A DNA stretch of 10,235 bases from contig CABSCS010000021.1 in assembly GCA_902476355.1 (NCBI GenBank), forward strand, positions 1 through 10,235, in the 5' to 3' direction. Below, one piece after another: positions 1 through 5,330 of this stretch (its first letter is position 1; each line of letters begins with the position of its first letter). The position numbers and the translations under genes are program-made. Source of the stretch: UMGS2069 sp900557585. GTDB lineage: Bacteria > Bacillota > Clostridia > Christensenellales > UBA1242. The notes beneath the pieces are model-generated. The model had not been told where the DNA came from and made no database searches. It saw only the letters and a list, made by a program, of their open reading frames with translations.

Positions 1-111
1 CCCCCCCAGCCATAATTCGAACACCGCAACCGCAAAAAGCACAGTTGCAAACACGGCAAGTGCACCAAAGCACGATATCAAAACCCAAAGGATATTTCGT
101 TTCTTCTTCAT
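1..111 (-). CDS. Unrecognised membrane protein, N-terminal part only (cut by window edge)
   Basis: This reading frame starts with ATG at 109-111 and is still open at base 1, giving 37 residues. The N-terminus is basic (MKKKRN). One hydrophobic stretch follows at about residues 7-31, so the protein is probably a single-anchor or multi-pass membrane protein, or it has an uncleaved signal anchor. It begins 25 bases after the stop of the Asp23-family gene, and only a weak GTGGGG-like ribosome binding site precedes it. The spacing suggests co-transcription with the Asp23 gene. In B. subtilis the gene at this place is nusB, and this is not NusB. Asp23 proteins often have a membrane partner (AmaP) encoded nearby, which is one possible identity, but nothing visible here proves it. 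The function is unknown. Confidence 0.6.
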   Translation of the reverse strand, partial: MKKKRNILWVLISCFGALAVFATVLFAVAVFELWLGG

Positions 112-136
112 TTGTAGCCCCACTTAAAACAAATTT

Positions 137-523
137 TTAAATGTTTTGAGCGTCTTCACTCTCAACAAAAACAACACCTACAACATTCACGTTTATAGAT
201 GAAACTTTATATTCTGTCATCGACTCAATTGAACTTTTAATGTTTTCTTGAACACGGAATGCAACGTCTTTAACCGAATAGCCAAAAAGCACATTCACAT
301 ATACTTCAACATAAACATCATTGTCTTCGCCAAACTCGATTATAACACCATGGTTATAGTTCTTGTTGAACACTTTTTTCCAGAAAGGAAAAGCGTTTGT
401 GCAAAGAGATGCAATTCCGTTGATCTCTTGCGTTGCAAGTTTAACAATAGAAAGGACAACATTTCTTTTATATGAAAGGCTTCCTTCTTCACTTTCAATC
501 ATTTTCTGTTTTCTTACAGCCAT
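137..523 (-). CDS. Asp23/Gls24 (DUF322) family protein, YqhY-like
   Basis: The product has 128 residues, the usual size for the small Asp23/Gls24 family. After a short charged N-terminus, the family core runs from about residue 14 to 121. It has the opening ISIVKLAT-type helix (here VVLSIVKLATQEINGIASL), a central VYVEVYVNVLFGYSV strand, the amphipathic helix with VQENIKSSIESMT, and a closing VNVNVVGVVF-type strand. The location directly after spoIIIAH matches B. subtilis yqhY. Family members are cytoplasmic proteins tied to envelope stress or, for YqhY, to regulation of fatty-acid synthesis, and the exact role here cannot be read from sequence. The ATG at 521-523 has a GAGGG ribosome binding site 4 bases upstream. 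A separate promoter (556-584) and the spoIIIAH terminator make it transcriptionally independent of the sporulation operon. Confidence 0.88.
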   Translation of the reverse strand: MAVRKQKMIESEEGSLSYKRNVVLSIVKLATQEINGIASLCTNAFPFWKKVFNKNYNHGVIIEFGEDNDVYVEVYVNVLFGYSVKDVAFRVQENIKSSIESMTEYKVSSINVNVVGVVFVESEDAQNI

Positions 524-555
524 AGAACCCTCGCTTTACTTATAATAGCAAAATA

Positions 556-584
556 AGTATAACACAAATATTGGCAACATGCAA
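556..584 (-). promoter_or_regulatory. Vegetative-type promoter of the Asp23-family gene
   Basis: On the minus strand there is a -35-like TTGCAT (579-584), a 17-base spacer, and a -10 box TATACT (556-561) within the longer string TTGTGTTATACT. It lies about 33 bases before the start codon and just after the spoIIIAH terminator. The -10 and spacing are good and the -35 is moderate (3 of 6). The same 12-base -10 string occurs at the efp promoter. Confidence 0.6.
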
Positions 585-646
585 CGATTTTAAAATTTAC
601 ATTTGATTTTTTATATTTATATAAAAAGGCAGAAATATCACAAAAC

Positions 647-678
647 AAAAAAAAGAGTTTTGAAACACAAAACCCTTT
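647..678 (-). terminator. Rho-independent terminator after spoIIIAH
   Basis: Reading the minus strand, AAAGGGTTTTG (668-678) pairs with CAAAACTCTTT (652-662), with one G-U pair and a 5-base loop. A run of eight T (647-654) completes the intrinsic terminator. It sits 18 bases beyond the spoIIIAH stop and before the promoter of the Asp23-family gene, so it should close the spoIIIA operon. Confidence 0.8.
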
Positions 679-695
679 CTTTGATTTTTTTTCGT

Positions 696-1163
696 TTATG
701 CAACCGGTGTAACTTTCACATTTGTTGCTTTAACGTCAAGTTCATCAACCAAGATTGCAAGAATCTTTGCAACTTCATCACTTCCAAGACCATTCACTGC
801 CTTTACAAAAACATTAACATTGTCCGATGCAAAAGTTACAATTACATCTTCATAGCCAGTTGCAGCAATTTTGTTTTCCAAAACAAGTTCTTGTTCCATT
901 TTTGCAGCAATATTTTTTCTTTCAGTTTTTGCAGATTCAATTTCTTTTGCGTCTGATGATGTTGCAATAATGGTGTCGTAAATTTCAAGTTGATAGTTTC
1001 TTGAAGAAATTTTGTCCGCTCTGCAACTTGTGAAAAAGTTTGCGGTGCTTGAACTTGCTTCAAGGTCGCTATCCTTTTTGTTGAGCGCAATGTTCAAATA
1101 TCCAGTAACCAAAAGAAGAGCCACCATTGACACCAAAATAAAAATTTTCTTTTTCTTGCTCAT
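696..1163 (-). CDS. spoIIIAH: Stage III sporulation protein AH (SpoIIIAH)
   Basis: SpoIIIAH is the mother-cell membrane protein that binds SpoIIQ across the intermembrane space and forms a ring of the feeding-tube channel. From the start chosen here it has 155 residues, against about 218 in B. subtilis. There is a short lysine-rich cytoplasmic tail (MSKKKK), one membrane helix at about residues 7-27, a charged helical segment (about 47-100, with FFTSCRADKISSRNYQLEIY and ERKNIAAKMEQEL), and then the YscJ/FliF-like ring-building domain (AATGYEDVIVTF to the end). It is the last gene of the spoIIIA operon. I chose the ATG at 1161-1163 because it gives the canonical N-terminus and has a GGGAGGG site 7 bases upstream. 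A second in-frame ATG at 1194-1196 would add 11 residues and is also well placed. The identity is secure and only the start is open. Confidence 0.9.
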   Translation of the reverse strand: MSKKKKIFILVSMVALLLVTGYLNIALNKKDSDLEASSSTANFFTSCRADKISSRNYQLEIYDTIIATSSDAKEIESAKTERKNIAAKMEQELVLENKIAATGYEDVIVTFASDNVNVFVKAVNGLGSDEVAKILAILVDELDVKATNVKVTPVA

Positions 1164-1170
1164 ATGTTTT

Positions 1171-1177
1171 CCCTCCC
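1171..1177 (-). promoter_or_regulatory. Ribosome binding site for the inner spoIIIAH start
   Basis: GGGAGGG lies 7 bases before the ATG at 1161-1163. It falls inside the 11-codon extension from the alternative ATG at 1194-1196, which has its own GGAGGG at 1203-1208 with 6-base spacing. The two sites are of similar strength, so sequence alone does not settle the start. The canonical family N-terminus favours the inner one. Confidence 0.55.
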
Positions 1178-1195
1178 TAAAAAAAAGAATTTTCA

Positions 1196-1738
1196 TTATC
1201 TTCCCTCCAACACTTCTACATTAGAAATGTTTATGCAAAGTACACTTGAAATTATGTTTGTCAGCATTGATTTTGTTTTAATGTTCCCCGCACCTTTTGC
1301 AATCACCAAAACTCCTTTAATTTTTGGAAGAGTTTCAATCACTACAATCGGTTCGGAAACTGAACCATTTTTAACAATAACAGTTGCCGATTCAGTTGAT
1401 GAATTTGTGCCCGAAGAATTTTCGGTTTTGTCTTGAACATATCTAATTTCAGGGCTCTCATCAACCATCACAAACACTTTCACATTCGAAATGCCTTTGA
1501 CACTTTCCAAGACTTGTTCAAGTCTATTCTCTTGCTGTTTGCAATATTCAATCGCCTTTGAAGAATAATTGGTCGAGGAAACACTATTTTTGACAGTTTT
1601 TGTTTTAAAACTGCTTGCAAAAATAAGCACAACAATAAAGCATAAAACCGCAACAAAAACAGTTTTAAGATATTTGAAATTTTTAATTTTTGAAACAAAT
1701 TTTTCAAAGAAATTTTGTTTGTTTTTTGTCTCTTCCAT
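1196..1738 (-). CDS. spoIIIAG: Stage III sporulation protein AG (SpoIIIAG)
   Basis: SpoIIIAG forms a large oligomeric ring in the intermembrane space and is a core part of the SpoIIIA-SpoIIQ channel. The product has 180 residues (about 229 in B. subtilis). A basic cytoplasmic tail (1-25) is followed by a membrane helix (about 26-42), a polar linker, and a split ring-building motif. The first half is at about 65-95 (ENRLEQVLESVKGISNVKVFVMV) and the second at about 135-178 (ETLPKIKGVLVIAKGAGNIK, then a helix and a final NVEVLEG strand). Between them lies a Ser/Thr/Asn-rich insert at about 102-118, where B. subtilis SpoIIIAG has the extra beta structure, and here it is short. The ATG is preceded by GAGG with 5-base spacing. 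The stop overlaps the outer spoIIIAH ATG (TAATG). Upstream is a 111-base spacer, much longer than the other gaps in the operon. Confidence 0.92.
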   Translation of the reverse strand: MEETKNKQNFFEKFVSKIKNFKYLKTVFVAVLCFIVVLIFASSFKTKTVKNSVSSTNYSSKAIEYCKQQENRLEQVLESVKGISNVKVFVMVDESPEIRYVQDKTENSSGTNSSTESATVIVKNGSVSEPIVVIETLPKIKGVLVIAKGAGNIKTKSMLTNIISSVLCINISNVEVLEGR

Positions 1739-1782
1739 TCAAACCTCATAATAAGTATATTTTTAGGCAACAACACGAAAAA

Positions 1783-1802
1783 CGCATTTTTACGCATTTT
1801 TA
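1783..1802 (-). repeat. Two exact tandem copies of a 10-base unit in the spoIIIAF-spoIIIAG spacer
   Basis: On the plus strand CGCATTTTTA occurs twice in a row (minus strand TAAAAATGCG). The period is about one helical turn, so a protein recognising the unit would contact one face of the DNA. It lies 45 bases upstream of spoIIIAG. No function is known to me, and simple replication slippage is an equally good explanation. Confidence 0.7.
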
Positions 1803-1819
1803 CATGAAATATCAACATA

Positions 1820-1834
1820 TTTTGCCGTTTTGCC
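1820..1834 (-). repeat. Short direct repeat TTTTGCC in the spoIIIAF-spoIIIAG spacer
   Basis: TTTTGCC occurs at 1820-1826 and again at 1828-1834 on the plus strand, separated by one base. With the 10-base tandem repeat nearby, it shows that this 111-base spacer is repetitive. The repeat is short and could be chance in AT-rich DNA. Confidence 0.45.
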
Positions 1835-1849
1835 AGTATTTTTTATATT

Positions 1850-2023
1850 TTACATAATAGCGCCACATTTTAAAAATGTTAAAATTGGAGCCATGATAAC
1901 ATATAAAAGATAAAGCGAAATCACCGACAAAATTGATTTTTTAATCACACCATCAGGAACCAATATTCCAGCAAAAACATCAACCAAACAACACACCAAA
2001 ATGTTAAAAATAAATGTTTTCAT
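1850..2023 (-). CDS. spoIIIAF: Minimal SpoIIIAF: membrane part only
   Basis: This small gene fills the spoIIIAF position, 7 bases after the spoIIIAE stop. It encodes 57 residues from the ATG at 2021-2023 (a GTG directly before it is a possible alternative start). An AGGTG ribosome binding site overlaps the end of spoIIIAE. The layout matches the N-terminus of SpoIIIAF: a hydrophobic helix (about 4-20), a short loop with LVPDGVIKKS (21-30), a second helix (31-50) with proline at 46, then LKCGAIM and a TAA stop. B. subtilis SpoIIIAF is about 206 residues, and its remainder is a soluble ring-building domain. That domain is missing here, and only 111 bases remain before spoIIIAG, too few to encode it in any frame. 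Whether the short form still works in the channel or is a decaying remnant cannot be told from one sequence. The intact frame and good start favour a functional small protein. Confidence 0.72.
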   Translation of the reverse strand: MKTFIFNILVCCLVDVFAGILVPDGVIKKSILSVISLYLLYVIMAPILTFLKCGAIM

Positions 2024-2030
2024 CACTCAC

Positions 2031-3293
2031 CTACAAAATATTCAAAACCGTGCAAGTTACAAGATAAATTGTCAAAAAATACATCATTGCCACACCAATA
2101 ATAATTGACGAAAGCAACTTTAAACTGTCAGCAATCGAGCCAAGCAAACCGGCAGTTTTTGTCCCACCAACAGGTTGCAAAACACCTGCAACAAGTTTCA
2201 AAAACAATTCGCACACAGCAACCGCAACAACCGGAAAAAGAGCAGTGCAAACGAGCATTAAAATTCCAACAAAACCAACCGCATTTTTAACAATTAAACT
2301 CCCTGCTTTCACAAGTTCAAAACCCTCGGAAATATATCCGCCAAGAATTGGCACATAGTTCTTTATTGCATATTTTGTTGCCTTAATACTTATCCCGTCA
2401 GACGAGCCAGCAGTGAAACCTTTGATTGCAAGATAGCCCATAAATAAAGCACAAACCAAACCAATTGTCCACTTGAACAGCGACTTTAAAAATGAGTTCA
2501 TTTTGTCAAGTTTTGTGTTTGGAGAAATGTGCCCAACAATTGAAAACACCAAACTCAAAGAAAACAATGGTAACAAGAAATATACAAATACATTTGAAAT
2601 GATATTTGACAAAATTGTTACAAGTGGCGTATACGCCTTTGCAGATATAACCCCACCCATGCCAGACATTAAAACAAGCAAAATTGGGAAAATGGCATTC
2701 ATAGAATTTTGCATTTGTGAAAGTGAGTTTTTTGACACAACAATAAGTTTTGAAATGAGAACCGAAACAATGATCACAATCACTGAAAAGCAAATCAGAT
2801 TTATAACATCGCCAGCACCACCATTTTTATTTGGACTCAAATTTGAAAATAGAACAGACAAGAGAGCAACACAGAATACAATCAAAAGTGGAGAAACAAT
2901 ATTTTTTATATTCTGCATCAGCACAACTTTGAAAATTTCAAACATTGAAGAAAGAGTAAATTCTTCTTTACCATTTATAACATCTTTAACAAATTGCTTG
3001 AAAGTTCGCCCGTCAAAAATTTCATAATCAAGACCAGCAAGAACTTCTTCAAGGTCAGAAAAATCAACATCAGATAAAACATCATTTGTTGCATCTTCAA
3101 GGTCTTTTTCAACGCTTTCTTCCTTTTTAGTATTGTTTTCAGCACTTGCAAAATAATTCACATTTTTAATATTCATAAAAATAAAAATCGCAAATATCGT
3201 GATTATAAATGCAAATATTATACATGTTTTGCCTATATAAGAGAAATAATTGCGTTTATGAGTTGTTTTAATATTGGCAATGCAAGTGTACAT
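2031..3293 (-). CDS. spoIIIAE: Stage III sporulation protein AE (SpoIIIAE)
   Basis: SpoIIIAE is the large multi-pass membrane protein of the spoIIIA locus, thought to form the membrane pore or base of the channel. The product has 420 residues (about 400 in B. subtilis). Residues 13-51 look like a signal peptide: KR, a hydrophobic core at about 20-39, and an ASA/E cleavage-like site near 51. An acidic segment (58-90) follows, then several membrane helices (about 131-150, 163-187, 200-216, 224-254, 273-292, 337-368, 393-417). The segment KNYVPILGGYISEG (311-324) is the family's conserved region. The ATG at 3291-3293 lies 61 bases inside spoIIIAD. The nearest GGAGG is 12 bases upstream, which is long. 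The next ATG, at codon 40, would destroy the signal sequence. Translation probably depends on coupling to spoIIIAD. The start is the least certain part. Confidence 0.92.
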   Translation of the reverse strand: MYTCIANIKTTHKRNYFSYIGKTCIIFAFIITIFAIFIFMNIKNVNYFASAENNTKKEESVEKDLEDATNDVLSDVDFSDLEEVLAGLDYEIFDGRTFKQFVKDVINGKEEFTLSSMFEIFKVVLMQNIKNIVSPLLIVFCVALLSVLFSNLSPNKNGGAGDVINLICFSVIVIIVSVLISKLIVVSKNSLSQMQNSMNAIFPILLVLMSGMGGVISAKAYTPLVTILSNIISNVFVYFLLPLFSLSLVFSIVGHISPNTKLDKMNSFLKSLFKWTIGLVCALFMGYLAIKGFTAGSSDGISIKATKYAIKNYVPILGGYISEGFELVKAGSLIVKNAVGFVGILMLVCTALFPVVAVAVCELFLKLVAGVLQPVGGTKTAGLLGSIADSLKLLSSIIIGVAMMYFLTIYLVTCTVLNIL

Positions 3294-3610
3294 ATTGCAA
3301 CTTTTCCTCCAAGAACAATCTTTGACGCAACCGATTTATTTCCACTATCTTCGGCAAGATTTGCAGTGAACTCGGTGATATATCCAACACCCAAAACCTT
3401 CATTATGGGTTTTACAATTTCAATTTGACTGGTCAAATTTTCAATCGAATAGAACTCTGAAACAAGAGTTGAAACACCATCAATTGCAAGCATAAAAATT
3501 ACAAGCCCACCACAAATATTCACCAAAACTGAAAGTTCAGGTTTATATTGTTTTAAAACAATTGAAGCAACAATTGTGCAAATTCCAACTCCTATAATTT
3601 TAAAAATCAT
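3233..3610 (-). CDS. spoIIIAD: Stage III sporulation protein AD (SpoIIIAD)
   Basis: SpoIIIAD is a small polytopic membrane protein of the SpoIIIA complex, made in the mother cell. It has 125 residues, near the family's usual 130. A hydrophobic N-terminal helix (about 2-18) is followed by LKQYKPELSVLVNICGGLVIF, which is the family's K-P-E-hydrophobic pattern. A central segment around 65-90 (IVKPIMKVLGVGYITEFTANLAEDSGN) carries the conserved GYITEF-A-D-G motif, and a C-terminal helix (about 93-125) closes the protein. The ATG at 3608-3610 has AGGTGA about 5 bases upstream, overlapping the TAG stop of spoIIIAC. The 3' end overlaps spoIIIAE by 61 bases in a different frame, an unusually long overlap for this operon. 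Confidence 0.93.
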   Translation of the reverse strand: MIFKIIGVGICTIVASIVLKQYKPELSVLVNICGGLVIFMLAIDGVSTLVSEFYSIENLTSQIEIVKPIMKVLGVGYITEFTANLAEDSGNKSVASKIVLGGKVAICTLALPILKQLINAIISLI

Positions 3611-3617
3611 GTTTCAC

Positions 3618-3815
3618 CTAATATAAATTGAACATTGTTTTCAGCGTGTCAAAAAGCCCACTCACCATGTTTAATACCATCACAAGAGAAAGCACTAAGC
3701 CCGCCAAAGTTACAAGAGTTGCTATGTCGCTTTTCCCTTGATGTGAAAGGACTTGACTTATCACTGCCGTTAAAATTCCTATTGTTGCAATTTTAAAAAT
3801 GATATCAATTTCCAT
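3618..3815 (-). CDS. spoIIIAC: Stage III sporulation protein AC (SpoIIIAC)
   Basis: SpoIIIAC is a very small two-helix membrane protein of the mother-cell channel complex. From the ATG at 3813-3815 it has 65 residues, matching the family (about 68). It opens MEIDIIFKIATIGI and continues with helix 1 (about 4-22), a short loop with SHQGKSD (24-30), and helix 2 (about 32-56). The HQGK-E/D loop is a family signature. AAAGGAG lies 5 bases before this ATG. A longer in-frame start 18 codons upstream lacks such a site and would run into the end of spoIIIAB, so I rejected it. It lies 11 bases after spoIIIAB and 7 bases before spoIIIAD, so it is clearly within the operon. Confidence 0.93.
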   Translation of the reverse strand: MEIDIIFKIATIGILTAVISQVLSHQGKSDIATLVTLAGLVLSLVMVLNMVSGLFDTLKTMFNLY

Positions 3816-3826
3816 TTTTTCTCCTT

Positions 3827-4306
3827 TCACAAAATCAAAACACAAATCACCGACCCTATTGCAAGACACACTTTATAGCACAGTGGTGCGTTTTGTTTTT
3901 TCTTTTGCAAAGACTCATCATGCATTCTTTTCGCCTCTTGCAAAAAATTTTCAATGTTTGCAAGTTGACTGTTCTGATCACCTTTTCCAAAATTTTTTGA
4001 AAACTCTGCAAGTTTTTGTTTTTCGATTTTCTTTAAAAAATAAACCTTTTCAAAACATGTGTTTATACTCTCATTTGAAATCTCTTTCATTTCTTCAAAA
4101 ATTTGTTTGTTTTCAACCTCATATGATTTTTCATATTTTTCAAATAGCACTGCATTTTTTGTGTTCAAAAATCCCACTTCATTTTTAAAATACATACACA
4201 TATTTTCAAGTTCCATAAAAAACTTCTCTCGCTTTTCAAAAACACGTGCGCACAGTTTTCCACAAACTGCCGAAAGTGCCAAAATCGAAACAATTGCAAA
4301 AATCAT
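3827..4306 (-). CDS. spoIIIAB: Stage III sporulation protein AB (SpoIIIAB)
   Basis: SpoIIIAB is a membrane protein whose cytoplasmic domain has a fold related to GspF of type II secretion, and it is expected to work with the SpoIIIAA ATPase. The product has 159 residues (about 170 in B. subtilis). There is an N-terminal membrane helix (about 2-20), then a long helical cytoplasmic part with FEKREKFFMELENMCMYFKN (about 23-42), matching the family's R-L-L-I pattern, and a coiled-coil-like charged stretch (about 60-135). A C-terminal helix at about 142-159 ends at VLIL. The ATG at 4304-4306 has AAAGGAG 6 bases upstream, overlapping the TAA stop of spoIIIAA (11-base gap). Overall sequence identity in this family is low, so the assignment rests on helix layout and operon position. 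Confidence 0.87.
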   Translation of the reverse strand: MIFAIVSILALSAVCGKLCARVFEKREKFFMELENMCMYFKNEVGFLNTKNAVLFEKYEKSYEVENKQIFEEMKEISNESINTCFEKVYFLKKIEKQKLAEFSKNFGKGDQNSQLANIENFLQEAKRMHDESLQKKKQNAPLCYKVCLAIGSVICVLIL

Positions 4307-4317
4307 TTTCTTCTCCT

Positions 4318-5223
4318 TTAAAAATAGATGCAGGTTTTGTTTTCGTCAAATATACCCTCAATTGTTCCCGCACCATTTTTGCAAGACATCACAACATATC
4401 TTTCAAAACATCTGGAATCTAGCATTTGTTTAAAATCACTTTTATTTTCCAAATCATGAATTGACGACGCATGCACCGAAGCCACAACTTTCACACCAGA
4501 CATGATTGCATTTTCGCAAGCATCAGCATCTTCTTTGCTTGCAAGTTCGTCGGTTATAATTACATTTGGCCTGAGAGCCCTGATTCCATTTTCAAAAGCA
4601 AACTTTTTTGTTGCACCACTCACAACATCTGCAAAGTCACCAACATCAAGCATGGCTTTTCCATCAACAACCGATGCAATTTCAAAACGCTCATCAACAA
4701 TAAGCACACTGCAATCTTCTTTCAATTGTTTTGAAATTTGGCACGCAATATCACGAAGAAAAGTTGTTTTGCCCGCACCTGGAGGCGAAATTATCAAAGT
4801 GTTTTTCAGCACATTTTCGCAAAACATGAACCGAAACGCCACAGCCGAACAATCTTTCACTTGATGCGGAACGCGAATATTTATCGAGCAAATGTCTTTA
4901 AGGGTTTTCGGCAAATAGGAATCTGACACAACACTTTCGCCAGCAATACCCAAGCGGATTCCGCCTTTTGCAGTGATGAACCCTTGTTTGATTTGACTGT
5001 TATATGCATAAATTGAATTTTCGGTTGCCTTGCAAAGAACATATTCTATCATTGGTTTTGTTGCAATCATTTTTTCATTTGAAGAGGTTTCAAGAAAGGT
5101 GTTTTTTCCGTAATAGTTCACAACAATTGGTTTTTCAATGCGAAGTCTGATTTCGGAAATTTTTTGCAAGTTTAGTTTTTCAAGTTCTTTCAGCACCACT
5201 TCTGGCAACAAATCAAAAAGCAT
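4318..5223 (-). CDS. spoIIIAA: Stage III sporulation protein AA (SpoIIIAA), secretion-type ATPase
   Basis: SpoIIIAA is the cytoplasmic ATPase of the SpoIIIA complex, related to type II/IV secretion ATPases, and is thought to energise the mother cell-forespore channel. The product has 301 residues, against about 307 in B. subtilis. The N-terminal domain contains EIRLRIEKPIVV (24-35) and the family motif GFITAKGGIRLGIAGE (81-96). Walker A is SPPGAGKTT (146-154) and Walker B is SVLIVDER (172-179). Downstream are NGIRALRPN (212-220), TDELASKEDADA (224-235) and VVASVHASS (246-254), the ATPase sensor region. The ATG at 5221-5223 has a strong AAGGGGTG site 4 to 5 bases upstream. It is the first gene of the operon, 107 bases after efp, the arrangement usual in Clostridia. 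All catalytic motifs are intact. Confidence 0.96.
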   Translation of the reverse strand: MLFDLLPEVVLKELEKLNLQKISEIRLRIEKPIVVNYYGKNTFLETSSNEKMIATKPMIEYVLCKATENSIYAYNSQIKQGFITAKGGIRLGIAGESVVSDSYLPKTLKDICSINIRVPHQVKDCSAVAFRFMFCENVLKNTLIISPPGAGKTTFLRDIACQISKQLKEDCSVLIVDERFEIASVVDGKAMLDVGDFADVVSGATKKFAFENGIRALRPNVIITDELASKEDADACENAIMSGVKVVASVHASSIHDLENKSDFKQMLDSRCFERYVVMSCKNGAGTIEGIFDENKTCIYF

Positions 5224-5260
5224 TTTTCACCCCTTGATAAATTTTATTATTGGCGGGCAC

Positions 5261-5292
5261 ATTATATGTTTTTGCACACAAAAAAAATATGC
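5261..5292 (-). promoter_or_regulatory. Candidate sigma-E-type promoter of the spoIIIA operon
   Basis: On the minus strand CATATAAT (5261-5268) matches 7 of 8 bases of the B. subtilis sigma-E -10 consensus CATACAAT. GCATATT (5286-5292) fits the -35 pattern KMATATT fully. The spacer is 17 bases, a few longer than usual for sigma-E, which weakens the call. The -10 also contains TATAAT, but no TTGACA-like box stands 17 bases upstream. In B. subtilis spoIIIA is transcribed by sigma-E in the mother cell. The -35 part overlaps the efp terminator hairpin. Confidence 0.4.
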
Positions 5293-5311
5293 CGAAAATT
5301 GGCATATTTTT
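5281..5311 (-). terminator. Strong intrinsic terminator after efp
   Basis: An 11-base perfect inverted repeat, AAAAATATGCC (5283-5293) and GGCATATTTTT (5301-5311), flanks a 7-base loop. On the minus strand the hairpin ends in a T-run, placing a terminator 19 bases after the efp stop. The A/T arms make it nearly symmetric, so it could also act on the plus strand. It separates efp from the spoIIIA operon. Confidence 0.85.
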
Positions 5312-5330
5312 GTTTGAATTTTTTATAAAA

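Noticed and set aside
1754..1759. TATACT box as a promoter of spoIIIAG
   Set aside because: The sequence 17 bases upstream is TTTTTC, there is no extended -10, and the box is only about 15 bases from the start codon. The support is too weak.
1480..1818. Minus-strand open frame of 112 codons overlapping spoIIIAG and its upstream spacer
   Set aside because: I considered whether it was the missing C-terminal part of SpoIIIAF. It mostly overlaps spoIIIAG in another frame and shows no SpoIIIAF-like domain.
1739..1849. A frameshifted SpoIIIAF C-terminal domain after the TAA at 1850
   Set aside because: Reading through the stop gives only 19 more codons before another stop, and 111 bases cannot hold the missing domain, so a simple frameshift does not explain the short gene.
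2473..3027. Plus-strand open frame of 184 codons opposite spoIIIAE
   Set aside because: It lies wholly within spoIIIAE, has no ribosome binding site, and its composition (runs of Phe, Thr and Ile) fits the complement of a membrane protein gene. It is a shadow frame.
3799..4188. Plus-strand open frame of 129 codons opposite spoIIIAB
   Set aside because: It is antisense to spoIIIAB, the residues are Phe/Leu/His-rich without a family pattern, and there is no promoter or ribosome binding site.
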